DNA from: Coriolopsis trogii
Taxonomy: Eukaryota; Basidiomycota; Agaricomycetes; Polyporales; Polyporaceae
DNA: 64,000 bases
NCBI GenBank assembly: GCA_020543525.1
Contig: JAHYIO010000001.1
Location: 3,286,001 to 3,350,000 of the forward strand
Direction: 5' to 3'
Positions 12,528 through 25,117 of the stretch are shown piece by piece. Below the pieces are notes generated by a model, which ran no database searches, was not told the origin of the DNA, and saw nothing but the letters and a program-made list of their open reading frames with translations. Position 1 is the stretch's first letter; the number at the start of each line of letters is the position of its first letter. Made by a program: the position numbers and the translations under genes.

Positions 12528-13004
12528 GGCCGTGTCTGTACTCGGTGTCTGGCAGCGTAAGGCTATGGCCAGCGATGGCTCCTGTGCCAAGCTGGGGCCG
12601 CTTATAAAAGGCCGATAACTGCAGGCGGCGACAATCGCAACGGATCGTCTGGAACCGCCCCCTGGTCCTAGACGCCCAGGATCGGGGCCTTCCAGCTTAA
12701 GCGAGCCGCACTGACGCGTCCCATGATCCGTTTCGGCCTGACTCACAAGTTCTTATCATTGACGCCTCCAGCTCTAGTACGCAGCCGAATCGCTTGGGTG
12801 ACGGTGCTAACACCTCAGAAGGGGAGCTTTGAATCAATACATTCGTCTCGCAATCGTGTGTATATCATTATGTGCGTAAAACAACTTGGGGCAGCAGCGA
12901 CCAGACAGCGCATGCAGCAACTGAGACGTATTCCGTAACATTCATCGCAGACATCCAAGAGAGCAGGAAACAACCGAACATACTAATCCACGACGATCTC
13001 GTCC
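12528..13004. other. Intergenic, promoter of Zn2Cys6 copy 2
   Basis: About 480 bp. A TATAAG-like element lies on the minus strand at about 12602-12608, roughly 75 bp upstream of the ATG. Nothing else supported. Confidence 0.45.
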
Positions 13005-16000
13005 TCACGCGCCGTACTGCAAATCCTTGCATGTCAGCCTCAGTCTGAGCACTCACTCAACCCGGGACTCACCGTGACAGACATCGAGCTCGGCCAGTAG
13101 CTGGGCAGCCCGATGTGGTTGATGAACTGGTCCGTCTCGACTCCATACTTCTCGACCGTCACCCGGTTCATCGTGCCCGTCCGTCCATTCACGCGTCCCA
13201 GGTTCGGCAGCTGGAACACCGTCTTGACCATCTCGACGAGGATCTGCAAATTGACCATCCCAAGTCAGCCCATGGTCATGTTCACAAGGGCGGTCACTTA
13301 CCTCTTCCGCCTGAACAGTGCCCAGGCACTTGTAGAAGCTCGCATCCTGCATCACCGCATACACCTCAGGCTTCCGCCCAGGGTTGACAGTCAGAGGGTC
13401 CGAGAAGTCCGCCGGCTGCACCACACAACGTTTCACTCAGTCAGCACAAGCCGCACAAGGGACGATCCGGGGGTGCTCCTTACGTTGGTGAGAGCCTTCT
13501 TCAGGTTCAACACGTACGACTGTTTCAGCTGGGAAGAGGATGCCGCCTTCGCGTCCTCGCGCAAAATCGCATCAAACTGGAACAGAGCGCAAATGAGTCA
13601 GTGCACCATCCTCCTCGGGTCCGACAGTATCGCAAATGACTACCTGAGGCGCCAGACCTGTGTGCAATAGTCAGCGTCAGAGACAAATATCGAAATCGAA
13701 GTAGCGCGAGGTGGCATCGTGGAGCAGAGAAGAAAAACTACTTACGTTGACCTTCACGAACGTAGCCCCGGAGCTGCTCCAGGCTCTTCGCATCGGTAGC
13801 ACCCGCAAGTCGGATGACCTCAGCACGCTCCTTCGCGCGGCTCGAGTCGAGGTAGAAGTCCACGACTTGTGCCGCGCCTGCACGAATGAATGAGTCAATG
13901 TAAGCGGCACGTCACTGTCAATGTGAGAGAACGCTGGGAGCACACGCACTCTTTGCGAGCGTGACGGCAGAGGCGACGGCGAAGCCCAAGATGTCGGCAA
14001 CGACCGTGTCGTGCGGGGTCTTGGACTCTGCCATCTTGCCGAGGAAGTCGTGCGCCGGCTCGTGCGTGTGGGGCAGGAACGAGCTGATCGTTTTCTGCCA
14101 GTCTCGATCAGCACATGCACACGAATGCGAACAGGAGCGGGCGCGTACGATGATGAAGCTTCCAGGCGCGGCATCGCTCAAGGCCTTCTCAATAAACTGC
14201 GTAAAGATCTGGGCAAAGTAGGAAGCACGCTTGCTGATCGACCAGTTGTTCTCCGGCTGCGAGTTGAGGTAAACAGCGCTGAGAAAGGTCCGTCAGCTCC
14301 CTTTCTACGTAAGCTATCCTCTAGCTCACTTGAAGACAAGACGCAGCATATCATTGACTTCCTGCGGGGTTAAAATGCCATCCTTCTTGTGTGTCGTCTT
14401 CAACGGGATACCAAGCTGCCGCATACACCCCGTCAGCAACTGGCATCCCCGGATAGCGATGGTGCGCTCACAATGAACTCAGACACCCAGTACACGGGTG
14501 CCAGGTTGATGACGTTGCCGATCAGGTCGACCCTCGAACCCGGCAAACCACCGAGCTTGTACGTATGGTCCTTGATGAGCTGCTGAATGGTCGTACGGAA
14601 CCACGTCTTGTGCGTCGTGAGCGCATCCTGAGTAGGGAATAGGGCCTGCGTAAGTGCAACCTTGCGCTGCTCAGGCCTACAGCTATCGTAAGCATCCTCT
14701 TCGCATTCCGATTCGTCGAGAATAATGACACGCACAGATTATCGATGACAGAGAACTTGCTGGCAGTCTTCTCGAAGACCGAGCTCTCGATGGTGCTGTA
14801 GCGGCCGTGGTCCTTGAGGATAGCAGCGATTTCCTTCACGGTCTCGACAGGCTTCGCGACGGGCTTTGCGACTGGGCGCTTAAAGTCGTATCCATCGGCG
14901 ATGCCGAGCTTCTTGAGGTTCTCCTTGGTGACCTCGGGGATGAAGAAGGGGAACAAGCCATAGACGCTGTCCTGCAATATCAACGGACACGACGGCCTAG
15001 CACGTCAACACCCCATCGACACAGCTGACAAAAGGGTATGCAAGAGAAAAAAACGTACCGCAGGATAGTGCCTTGGCAGGTGGCGGAAAAGGAGTCGAGG
15101 GATCGCAGCTCCGAATGCGCCGTTGTTAGGGTCCCTCGCGCAATCTTGGAAGCCCCAGGCGGTAAGGTTAGACGCTGTTGTTCAAACCGTCGCCGGCGCA
15201 GGCAGAGAAATCCAAATGCGTTGTGGGCGCGCAGAAGCCCAGATAGACAATAAGTCACAGCATTCGAAAATGTCAGGTGTAAAAGTCAGCGCTGTCCACA
15301 GAACACTTGATGATCAATAGAAAGACAACGTACGCGTGTAGTCTGTTGTGTAGAAGCGGTCGCCTGAAACACATAAATGTCAGTTCACTGCGCATGCACC
15401 ACACGATCTTGCGCTGGAAGAGTGGCGTGCTTCCAAATCAGGCAATACTCACCGCGAACAAGAGCGATCGCATCGCTCAGAATAGCGCGAGTCATCGTGT
15501 AGCCGCAGCACAAGCCCGATGCAGGTCCGAGCCCCATAATTTCCTGACAGAACAACGCGATGTCAGACGTGTCCAGTACACCCTGTGACAATCGCGCTGG
15601 AGTGAGCGCGAGGCTACGTACCTCCGCCTGCAATCCAGGGTAGAGTTCCAAGTTGTCGATGTGGCCGTACAACCGCTGTGCAGTGGCCTGTGGTGCATCA
15701 ATGGTGTGTATCAGCACCGCGCCCAGGCATAGATAGGGATCTGGTACTGACCGCAATCTCAGGGTCGCTGTTCCACTCTTCGAAGCTACCGAACGTCTTC
15801 AGGCCGAGATAGGCTCGGAACTCGTTCATCGTGCAGACGCCCCACTGCCTCGCCTGCTCCATGCCCAAAATCTCGACAATTCTCAGGATGCTGGGAGAGC
15901 CCCGGGCGCGGTACGCACCCGCGACCTTCTCAGTCGCGTCCTGAAGGATCTTAGCCAGGTCGTCGTCAGAGAACCGGCCGTCGGGGCCGCGCTCGATGCC

Positions 16001-17926
16001 CGCAAACGTGCGCGTGCGCGGGTTCGGGTCGACCTTCTTCCAGGTCTGTGTGACAGCCGGGACGAAGTCCGAGAGCTCGAGCTTTTCGAGGGGCTTACCG
16101 GAAGCTTTGAACGCTTCCTTGAAGATCTGCTCCGTCCATTTGATGTCTTCTTGGGCTGTCGTTGCGTGCCACTGCGCCTCGCGTGTGAGCGTGACTGATA
16201 TCATAGTAAGGTGGACCATTCAATAACTTACGCGATAGAGCACGTTGAATTCGACTGAGCACTGGTTACCGTCGCCGCGACCAACTATATCACCTTCAGG
16301 TGTCTTGATAGGCTGGAGTGAAAATGTGAGCAGACCGTTCACGCTCCGCCTTCTGGATACGCACATCGAACGGGTTCATGCTCCAGGAGCATCCATCGCG
16401 ACCCAGACCAAGGAAGCCCGCCACATAGTCGCCAAAGATCATGGCCATGAAGTTACCACAGCTGAGAAGTCAGTCAGTTTTGGGTTCGAACGGCCCTAAC
16501 GTGATCGTATTCGTACTTAACAAGGCGTGCAGTCTGGAAGATTTCTTCGTCCTGGCGAGCCCGAGCAGCCGCATCCTGAGGAGGGGGGTTTGTCCACTTG
16601 CCACGCTCGTTAAGCTTGAGGAGCATCTCGGCGATATACTGAGCCATAATCTCGGGATGAGCACATGAGCATTGATGGTAGACAGAAACTTACGTTGTGG
16701 TTCCTGCTGAAGAGCACAAGCAAGGCGGTCGAAGCAGGCGGAACGAAGATCAGCCTTTCTTCGGAAAAGGCGTCGGGATAGAGCAATCCCTTGCCCGACT
16801 CCTTGTCACGCACGGCGTCCTGCTCGCTCTGGCTCGTGCCGTATAGGATGGACAGATCGAGGTACGAAGATGTGTTGTTCTTGGTCATGTCACGCGGATC
16901 GGTGCGGAAAAGCTGGTGCGTAACCAGAGACGCGAATGCGAACGTCAACGAAGAGTTCTTTCCAGGGTGGGGTTGGAACTGATAGCATCCATGATGGTCA
17001 GTTGCATTCAGCGCCTGAGGGTCGCAAAGTACAGCTTACATCAGGTGCCTTGAGGAGCGAATCGAAGACGTCTCCCGTGTCAGGAAGCGTAGAGGGTGCA
17101 AGAGGGTACTTGTTTTGCACGGTGCGCGCGTACGCTGTGCGAGCCATGCCTAGGTTGGGCATGTTCACGTTGTTGCCGCTCCCATCCGCGCTCCTGAAAG
17201 TGGTACTAAGACGGGGACCAGGTGCGCCCTTTTCGAGAGCCGGTGACGGCGTCGGGGCCTGGGCCGCAGGATAGTCTGTACCGATATACGTGCAGGGAGG
17301 GTGAGGGAGGGTGTTGTACAACAAGGTGATGACCTGGTCGTTCAGTTTCTTGGAGGCGTCAGAGCCCTCTGGCAGACGGCAGAGCGTCGCAAGCATAGTG
17401 GTGAACTACGTTAGATCGGTCGATGAGTGGATCGGGCACCGAGATGTAAGTCATGAGGCATACCAGTTTCTTGCGGTCGTCGAGGGCATCCTGGTTGATC
17501 GCTGCGTCAGCAATCGCTGCAATAGCCTATGGCAATGACAGTGAGTGAATGAGAGACGCGATCTAGGAATGATGCTATAGTCACATCTTGATCGACTGCG
17601 TTCTTGAGCATCGGGACGGCGTTTTTGATGGTGTTGCCGAGGTTATCGACCACATTGTAGAGGTTCGAGTGAGGGTCCTTCTTGGTCGCGCTAGCAGAGA
17701 CAGGGACAACCTCTTCGTCGTAACGTCCATCGGGTGCAGTAGGGAGGGGACGCGCAGCGAGGTACTGGACGTCTGCAAGCGTCTGGAGGGGGTGGGGTCA
17801 CATGAGCGGATCATCTTGAGAACGAATCAGGAAGGAGGTGCATACAACGATGTTACTGAGGGCCATGGTGAGAGTGTTCTGTAGGCGTGGAGACTTGGAC
17901 GGAACGGGGGGTGTGGGAGATGGCAT
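13005..17926 (-). CDS. Ppo-type fatty acid dioxygenase / cytochrome P450 fusion (linoleate diol synthase family)
   Basis: Oxygenates linoleic or oleic acid at a haem-peroxidase-like dioxygenase domain; the hydroperoxide is then rearranged by the C-terminal P450 domain to give oxylipins (psi factors) that influence sporulation. ATG at 17926 (MPSPTPPVPSKSP). The dioxygenase half shows the distal-His block SLVTHQLFRTD, then NNTSSYLDLSILYG, RNHN and, spliced across the intron near 16200, the proximal YRWHATT with the radical Tyr and haem His. The P450 half keeps an ExxR within GYVREGQR and the haem Cys in SFYKCLG, near 13330. The likely end is SMSVTYGA with stop at 13007-13005. Many introns of about 50-60 bp are present. 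Both activities look intact. The 5,8-diol versus 10-DOX product cannot be decided by eye. Divergent to the DUF2235 array. Confidence 0.9.
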
Positions 17927-19606
17927 GGAGCCTTGTCGCACGGCGGTTGATATAGAAAACGGACGTCGGCCTGGCCTACTCGAGAATGCGTAGAGGGAAA
18001 GCGCCGTGGAGGGGGAGGAAGGGAGGGGAAGACCTGTCCGGGGATTGCAAATGGCCGTATCGAGCGCCAGCCAGGACGGCGTTCAGAACAAAGTGAGCGG
18101 AAGGGGGAGAGGTGCGCACCCCAGCTGTCACAGCCCCGGGGACTCTGACGTGAAGAGGAGAGGGAAGGAGCCGATCTGCACGCAGGATTGCCAGATCAGT
18201 GCGCTGAGCACGAGATAAGCCAGACAACAGACTCACCCCAGGCGGGCTCGGACGCGGGCTCGCATGTGTGCAAGTCGGGGGTGTGCCATGAATACGGCAC
18301 ATATGAACGTTCCATGCCAGAGAGCGAGTTGCATTGGCTATGCGAATCATGTTCGCAATCGCATTCGCGCTAAGGCCGCACTGGCCCAAGGTCCCGACCC
18401 TGACACAGGACTTCCCAGCATCGCAAGTCGAAGAAGCTGCTGTCCTCAATACCGATTATAGCACTACCCCACCGTTGGGCGCTGCGCCTGTCTCCCGCGC
18501 CCGCTATATGGATGCAGTGCGGCCAGATTTGTGCATAATGGCCGGTGTTGCGGAGGCAAGCACAGGACGGGCGATATGTCGTCGACATGTTGCGGAGGAA
18601 ACACAACATATAGTGGTTGGCGCTAAGCTCGAGGCTGGCCAGGAACTCAGCAATGAAGTTACCACTAGACGCCCATTCCCAATAGCAGGGCATGTGATCG
18701 TGTCATTCTTGACCGCCCCGGTGGGAGCGGAAGGCCATACTCGCTCATCCGCTCTCATCCACCTTTCTCCTCGGCCACCACGTACACTCTCTCCTCTTCC
18801 GCATCTGCCAAACTCGCTCTTCTCTTAATCTCCGCGGCCAACCTTCCAGCTGCTTCCGCTCCTGTTTCATGCCCCAGGATGTTGAACGGTTCGTGGTAGT
18901 TTGATAGACTTCCCGTCTGTTTCAACCGCATCGCATCGCATCCGAGCTTGTTCGGAGCCCAATGGCCCAAACGCCCATGATCTCACCAGCTTGCTGTGTA
19001 AACCTCCTCCGCTTCCTGTACTTTCTTCTGATCTCAATCAATTGTGGACCGCCATCCTTTTGTCGAATCTCTCCGATGGCCCCTCGGCTCAAGCTATCCC
19101 ATATCTGTCGCAAACACTTGCGAGCTCCATGTGAGCCAGCGTTGGTTCTCGACGCCTTGAGGTTCCTTGAGGTTGTCTTGGCCCTTGCATCGGCGGCGGC
19201 TTCGTCCCGCTTCTTTCTCTGCCGGTTCGCGTATGGATCGCATGCTCTCCCTATTCCAATCCAAAACACAATACTCGATCATAGCGCACCCTCGCTCTCC
19301 GGTATCCTCTGTCTTTTCTTGGTGAAATGCCCTCTCACACTCCGCTGTGAAACCCAGCGCCGATCACTCCAGTCCGGGGCCATCTGCCAGCACCTGCACT
19401 ACGTGTGGTCTGCTCCGTACCGCCGAGCGCGCTAGACATCACAACATCTGTGCACCGCCGCCGCCGAGTAACCGTCTCGTGCCATAATAGAACACTATCC
19501 CATACGGGTCCTCTTCTTCCTCGCCGCTATATATTTCTCTCCCCAATCCCTTTATTCTGCATCCGCTCTTCACGACCTTTCACGACTCTTGTTACGTTCT
19601 CCCTCA
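17927..19606. promoter_or_regulatory. Shared divergent upstream region, Ppo gene and first DUF2235 gene
   Basis: About 1.68 kb between two divergent start codons. No homologous coding sequence recognised; the open frames here are short and mutually overlapping. A TATATATTT box at 19528-19536 lies about 70 bp upstream of the plus-strand ATG, followed by a pyrimidine-rich tract. CCAAT words occur near 18960, 19254 and 19545. Co-regulation is possible but not shown. Confidence 0.5.
19528..19536 (+). promoter_or_regulatory. TATA box of DUF2235 copy 1
   Basis: TATATATTT about 70 bp upstream of the ATG at 19607. Confidence 0.55.
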
Positions 19607-22333
19607 ATGTCTGCCACTCGCGAAATGCCCGCGCTGAAATACCAAGACCAACCCGCTATGTCTAGCGCACGAACATCGTCCGAGGCGTCGACACATCTAC
19701 GACCCACAACTCCTTCTAGTGTCCACTCGTCGTCCAGCGAACTTGGGGACAACGACATTGTCCCACCTTACCACCCAGCAGCTCCTCGCACGCTCGTGCT
19801 GTGTTTCGATGGGACGGGCGACCAGTTCGACGCTGACGTGCGTATTTTCCCTTTCGATCACTCGCCGCGCCACCTTCGGGGGTCAAGCCCGACATTACCT
19901 CGCGCCAGTCTGTCATATGCGTATGCTAACGCGCTCTCATCGTCGCAGAACTCCAACGTAGTCAAGTTCTTCAGTCTGCTGAAGCGCGACGATCGGCGGG
20001 AGCAGATGGTTTACTACCAGGTCAGTGAACGGCGTGCATTTTGAGTGTCGATCACGATCAGATTCATAATGACCGGGTTGATGTTGTACCGACGTACTGC
20101 AGGCCGGCATTGGGACCTACACGAGTCCACAACTTGTCACGACTGCTGGCCAGGCAGTATCGAAGACCCTGGACCAGATGGTTGCATGGAATCTTGATTC
20201 CCATGTCATGGGTACGTCTTCATGAAATGAACATCCAGCGTCCCGAACAAGCCTCATGGCGCCCCCTTTCTTGCAGGCGGGTATGAATTCCTGATGCAGA
20301 ATTGTACGTACCATCGCGTGCAATACGCACCCTCGAATGTATGCTCACCTTTCTCGCGTCCGCCTCTCTTCGGACAACGTGCAGACGAAGCAGGTGACAA
20401 GATATGCCTATTTGGTTTCTCGCGCGGCGCGTACACTGCACGCGCCCTTGCTGGAATGCTGCACAAGGTCGGGCTCTTGCCTTCGCACAACCACCAGCAA
20501 ATTCCGTTCGCATACAAGATGTACACGCGCACCGACGCTCTGGGCTGGAAGCAGAGCACGGCCTTCAAGAAGGCGTTCTCCATCGATGTCGATATCGATT
20601 TCATCGGAGTCTGGTGAGTCCATTCCCTTCCTACGCGCGACACGCCGGCGCTCGCCCGTCCATGCATCCCGACGTCCCGTCAAACAAAGGCTGACGCTTG
20701 TGTGCTCTTTGCTGCTTCCCGCCCGCTTCTTCGTGCTTCCATGCATGTCGGTATTCAAAGGGACACGGTATGTTCGGTCGGCATCATCCCGCATCGACTC
20801 CCCTTCACCGCGTCCAACACGGCCATCCGCACCTTCCGTCACGCGCTCTCCCTCGACGAGCGCCGCGCCAAGTTCAAGGCGAACCATTACAATCGCCCTT
20901 CCCAATGGGAGGACAGGCTCGGCACGCACCCCGGGGACATGCCGCGTCCCTGCGGACGTCATGCAAGCACGCACCGGCACGCGCACTCGCACGCGCGCAA
21001 GGACTCGGAGACGCAGGGGAGGTCGAGGAGCGTGTCCTCCTCACGGTTCGCTAACTGGGCAACGCACTTCAAGGAGACCACCACCGCGACCACGGCCACG
21101 GCTACTACAGCCGTCGAGACGCCCTCCGGGACAGTCAAGGCCGGAGCGGCGGCTGCGGTGGTGAGAGTGGAGAGGGAGGTGGAGAAGGAGGCGGAGGCGA
21201 CTGTCGAGGCTGTCAGCGAGGAGGCGCACGCGGCCGTGGAGACCGTCGAGAAAATGACGGTGGCGGCGGTGAAGGAGACGAGCCGCGCGGGGAGCAAGCT
21301 GTGGCAGAGCACGCTGCGCACGCTCATGCGCCAAAAAGGCAAGCGCCTCACGGAGGAGGAGGATGAGTTCGACAAGGTGGCGATCGTCCAGGGCGAGACG
21401 GACGTGAAGGAAGTCTGGTTCGCGGGCTGCCACTGCGGTACGTTATCCCGCCTGTCTCACAGGGCTCTCTGCGCGGGCTGACTATCAGCGACTACTCGTG
21501 TTGTTAGACGTCGGCGGGGGCTCCGTTGTCGACGAAGAAAAGCACTCGCTCGCGCGCATCCCGCTCCGCTGGATGATCCGCGAGTGCTTCCGGACTAACA
21601 CCGGCATCCGCTTCCACGCCGAGCTCCTCAAGGACATCGGGCTCGACCCCTCGACGCTCTGGCCACACGCCAAGCCCGGCGTCGAGTTTGGTCCCGGGCT
21701 CGCGCACGCGCCCCAAATCCCCCCGCTCATGCCGTCCCCGCGCATTTCGCTTGACCCGCCGACGCCCCCGGAGCGGTCGCGGGAGGAGTTGGAGAAGCGG
21801 GTGTTGCACAAGCTGTTCCCCACGAACGCGGCGTTCGCGCAGGTTCAGACTCCACCGCATACCCGGCACGTCTCGGTCTCGACGACGCACACGCTGGTAG
21901 GTGCGGGCACGGCCAAGGCTGCCCATATGGAGCCTGCGAGCGCACCCGCGGTGGACGAGGAGGCGGAGGAGCGCAAGGACGCGATGTGTCCGATCTACGA
22001 CCAGCTCTCGCTCAAGCCGTGGTGGTGGATCCTCGAGTTCCTCCCTATCAAGCAGCGCAAGCAGCTGCCGGACAACAAATGGAAGAAGTATACCTCGTGA
22101 GTGCCTCACCGTTCTTCTCCATTTTGACTGTTGCGTCATAGAGAAGGTGCTGACCGCCCGTTCTCGTGCTTCCCCTGGAACGTAGGTTCAATCTCGGGCG
22201 GGGACGCGTGGTGCCACCCGACACGAACAGGTTCTACGTTCACAAGAGCGTGAAGCTACGGATGGAGGCTGAGCACCTCCGCTACCAGCCGAAAGCTTCC
22301 TGGGGCGACCTCCAGCCCATCTACGTTGACTGA
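19607..22333 (+). CDS. DUF2235 alpha/beta hydrolase, array copy 1 (long form)
   Basis: Putative serine hydrolase of the DUF2235/Tle1 phospholipase superfamily; the substrate in fungi is unknown. Exons 19607-19837, 19949-20020, 20103-20211, 20277-20303, 20385-20613, 20761-21437, 21508-22096, 22186-22333 sum to 2082 nt (693 aa), the longest of the five. Signatures: [13 protein letters not shown] (about residue 65), nucleophile elbow GFSRG (about 156), GVWDTV (about 223), FRHALSLDERR, and AGCHCDVGGG (about 448). The last is split by the intron at 21438-21507. Between FRHALSLDERR and AGCHC lies an insert absent from the other copies: a His-rich stretch, then Ala/Thr/Glu-rich helix. A second insert lies near 21780-21960. 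The 229-nt exon equals the 83- and 146-nt exons of the other copies joined. No signal peptide, so probably cytosolic. C-terminus IYVD. Confidence 0.9.
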
Positions 22334-23551
22334 GATGTGTTCATGCTACGTCAGACTTACTCCGATTATGATCCCCACGGCGTGCATAAGGCCGCACCGT
22401 CTCTGCATGACAGCTTGCTATACCTGTATCTTTATTACTCCCTGTATATGTATCACGGAAGCTAGCTTACGACCTGCTACGGTAGTAGTAATGATTCAAT
22501 ACTACATAACGACATTGTTAGTTTGCATTCCCCAGCGGGGTAGCGGCCCCGCTCGACGTGTCCTCCGAGGCTGTAAGCCTGTGATATGTTATGGCAGGAA
22601 CATGTGGAATTGGCGTAGACTGACATCGAGACCTTGAGTCTGGATCAATCAGGGCGAACAGTTTCTTCAATCTTTCGAACGTGATACGATACCGCGAGCA
22701 GTCGATGTGGCTATTCGTAGAACACCCTCGCGGTGCTGCCGCCGCGTCGGGACGTCCCTGTGACGCGCACCTGATCGCTTTGTCGAAGCGCCTAGGAACT
22801 AGACGCGACTTTGCCTCTATCCAGCACGATCGCGATAGGTGCGCTCCTCCCGCTGCGACGTCGCGGACTCTCTGACACAGAGTTCTTCTTCTATCTTGTA
22901 GACGAGTACTAATGCTATCTCCGCCAGGCGCTATGCAGAGTTCAATCAACGAGTCCGCAGACCTGTGTTCTATACAAACGCGTATGTCTAGAACCGCGCA
23001 TATCTGGTATCGCGCGCTGGAGAGCTGAGCCCGGTGCGCGATGCGGTAAGATGAGGATCGTCATCATGAGCCGCCGCCGCCCCTCGCTTATGTCGCCAGG
23101 TCGCCAGAAGATACTAATAGACTACTTATCGTACCCCTCGGGGCCCTAATCCGCGGCGGCGTACATAAGACCGTCGCGGCTCCGAGATCAGGGCCCTTCG
23201 CCCTACGCAAAGCGTCCCGTATCGTATCCCGACACCTGTACATACGGAGCCGAACTCGGAGTCCTGCGCCAGCCTGAATCCGTGAACGTTCAAGTCCAGC
23301 GATGGCATTGGCAGCCCGGGCGGTCTCCGCTGCGGTGGCGTCCGCGATACACCACGCACGACAGACGTACGTCCGTCTCTTGCTCGATTCCTTATCTGAA
23401 GTGGCCGGCTCGACGTGAAGGCGGGCGCTGACGGGGACTCGGACGTTGACAGCCAGATCAACCGCTATGCGGCGTTTTCGAGGCTTGGTGAGTGACGGGT
23501 GCTGGCTTGGGCGCGCGCGAAGACGCCCCCAATATGTTCTCGTGATGGTGC
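22334..23551. other. Intergenic between DUF2235 copy 1 and the membrane-protein gene
   Basis: About 1.2 kb. No supported gene. A possible upstream exon of the next gene (ATG at 23467, joined over an intron to 23561) falls at its right end. Otherwise nothing recognised. Confidence 0.4.
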
Positions 23552-25117
23552 ATGCAGAGGAGCTTAACAAGTTACTTGGGATACCTAGGGTTGCTAGCGT
23601 ATGACGTCCTGATCAACCTCGCGCGCGAGAAGCGGCTCGTGTGGGATCAAGACTTCCGGGCATCGAGCGTGCTGTATTACATGACCCGGTACCCGGTCGT
23701 CGCGTACCAGATTTTCAACGTCACCTGGACCCCCTCGACACCACAGGTGCGTTCTTGGGTCAATTGGGTGGTCCGTCTGAGATACTGATCACCGCTTTGC
23801 TTTCTCTTAGTATGTTCATGATTTTCCCTCATGAAGGGGTGAACGGTCCCTGAAGTGCTCCACGTTAGTTGTGATGCGCTTGACAAGTTTACATGGTTCA
23901 TCTCCCTTGTCCTCACACGAGTGGCTATATGCGGTGCGTCCTGTATGTGTTACGTCGCAACATTGCGACTGAAGCCACCTCTTTCCAGTGTCGTTCATAC
24001 TCCGAGTGTACGCGACCATGCCGAACAGTACACTCGGATTCCTTGTTTCTGGTCTGCTTGGGCTGGTCGGGCTTCTCATTATTGCTCTTGACATTGTCGG
24101 TTGTTCCTCGTTTCATGATACATGCGAATGACTCTGATCGATGCATGTCTAGTGGCAAGATGTCGAAGCTTCCTGCTTGCAGGCCGGAAACCCCCTGTGA
24201 GTGGCTTGCATGACTCTAATACCACGCACTCAGGCTCATGTCTATGCTGATGACATAGCTGTACTACCTGTCTTTTACCGTATTCCCATTCGAACGCTGA
24301 CGACGATCGCTCTCATCAGCGACAGTCCTTACATTTCTTTCGCTCATTTGTTTTGACGTGCTCGCGACAGGTGGGTGCACCAAAGCCTCTCATGATCGAA
24401 TGATGGGCTGATGGCCGAAAGGCGCTCTCGGTTGGAGAATGTGCCAAATGATACAGGACGGGGGAGGCTTCAAGAGCCTGACTTCGCAGAAGCTCATCAA
24501 GCTCTTTGTTCAGTCCGGAATCATATATTTCGTGTGAGTGCCTGGCAGGCTGTGCTGAGGCTCAATGATACTGACTTCGTGTAGGACGATCACTGGATTA
24601 CAACTAGGAGGCGTTATCCTCTACTTCGTGAGTCTTTTCTCTCCTAAGTTTACATCGACGCTAACATGGAAATACTATAGCTGCCGCAGGTGAGCTATTG
24701 TTGGAGCGTTTCATGTGAGATCAGAGGACTGAGCTCCACCAGGGAGTATACAGCACCGTCTTGAACAACTATACCCTCTTGTGCGTGTTACCACGTCCGG
24801 CGGAGCACCCATGTACTGATTCCTTGTCTCGCGGCAGGCTTTCCTCCATTTTGGTGTCTCATTTTCTGCTTGAGCTAAGAGCGCTCATCTACGAGGGCAA
24901 CCAAGTATCGACCTCTGCGATGCACAGTATCAGCTTCGCGACCTCACCGGACGCGACCACGACACGGAAGATTCCAGGGTACGCAAGCCTCATGCTGGAA
25001 TTCGGGGCCTCGGATACGTACCCGACGATGAGTACGGAAGACGAGAGCCTCCCGGTGGAGATGAGCACGACGGTGGTCTCGGAGGAGACCCCCGTGAGTA
25101 GTGCTGTGGCAGTTTAG
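23552..25117 (+). CDS. Multi-pass membrane protein, DUF6533-like
   Basis: Integral membrane protein of an Agaricomycete family of unknown function; no reaction can be assigned. Hydrophobic blocks appear in order: LGYLGLLAYDVLINLAREKRLVW (a conserved E/R-x-LVW element) and YMTRYPVVAYQIF in exon 1; FTWFISLVLTRVAIC; FILRVYATMPNS then a Gly/Leu-rich helix; ATVLTFLSLICFDVLAT; QSGIIYFVTITGLQLGGVILYF; and SILVSHFLLELRAL. A hydrophilic tail rich in Thr/Glu ends in SSAVAV at 25117. Start 23552 (MQRSLTSYLG) is the simplest choice; 23467 with an intron is possible. Two junctions (about 23749-23887 and 24213-24320) could not be joined in frame with ordinary CAG/TAG sites, so the gene may use AAG acceptors or be damaged. 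It is the only non-DUF2235 gene inside the array. Confidence 0.6.

Noticed and set aside
13005..13020. Alternative Ppo C-terminus ending EDEIVVD downstream of the last intron
   Set aside because: It needs a different intron phase than the clear ACG-GTGAGT donor provides; the phase-0 join gives the ending SMSVTYGA.
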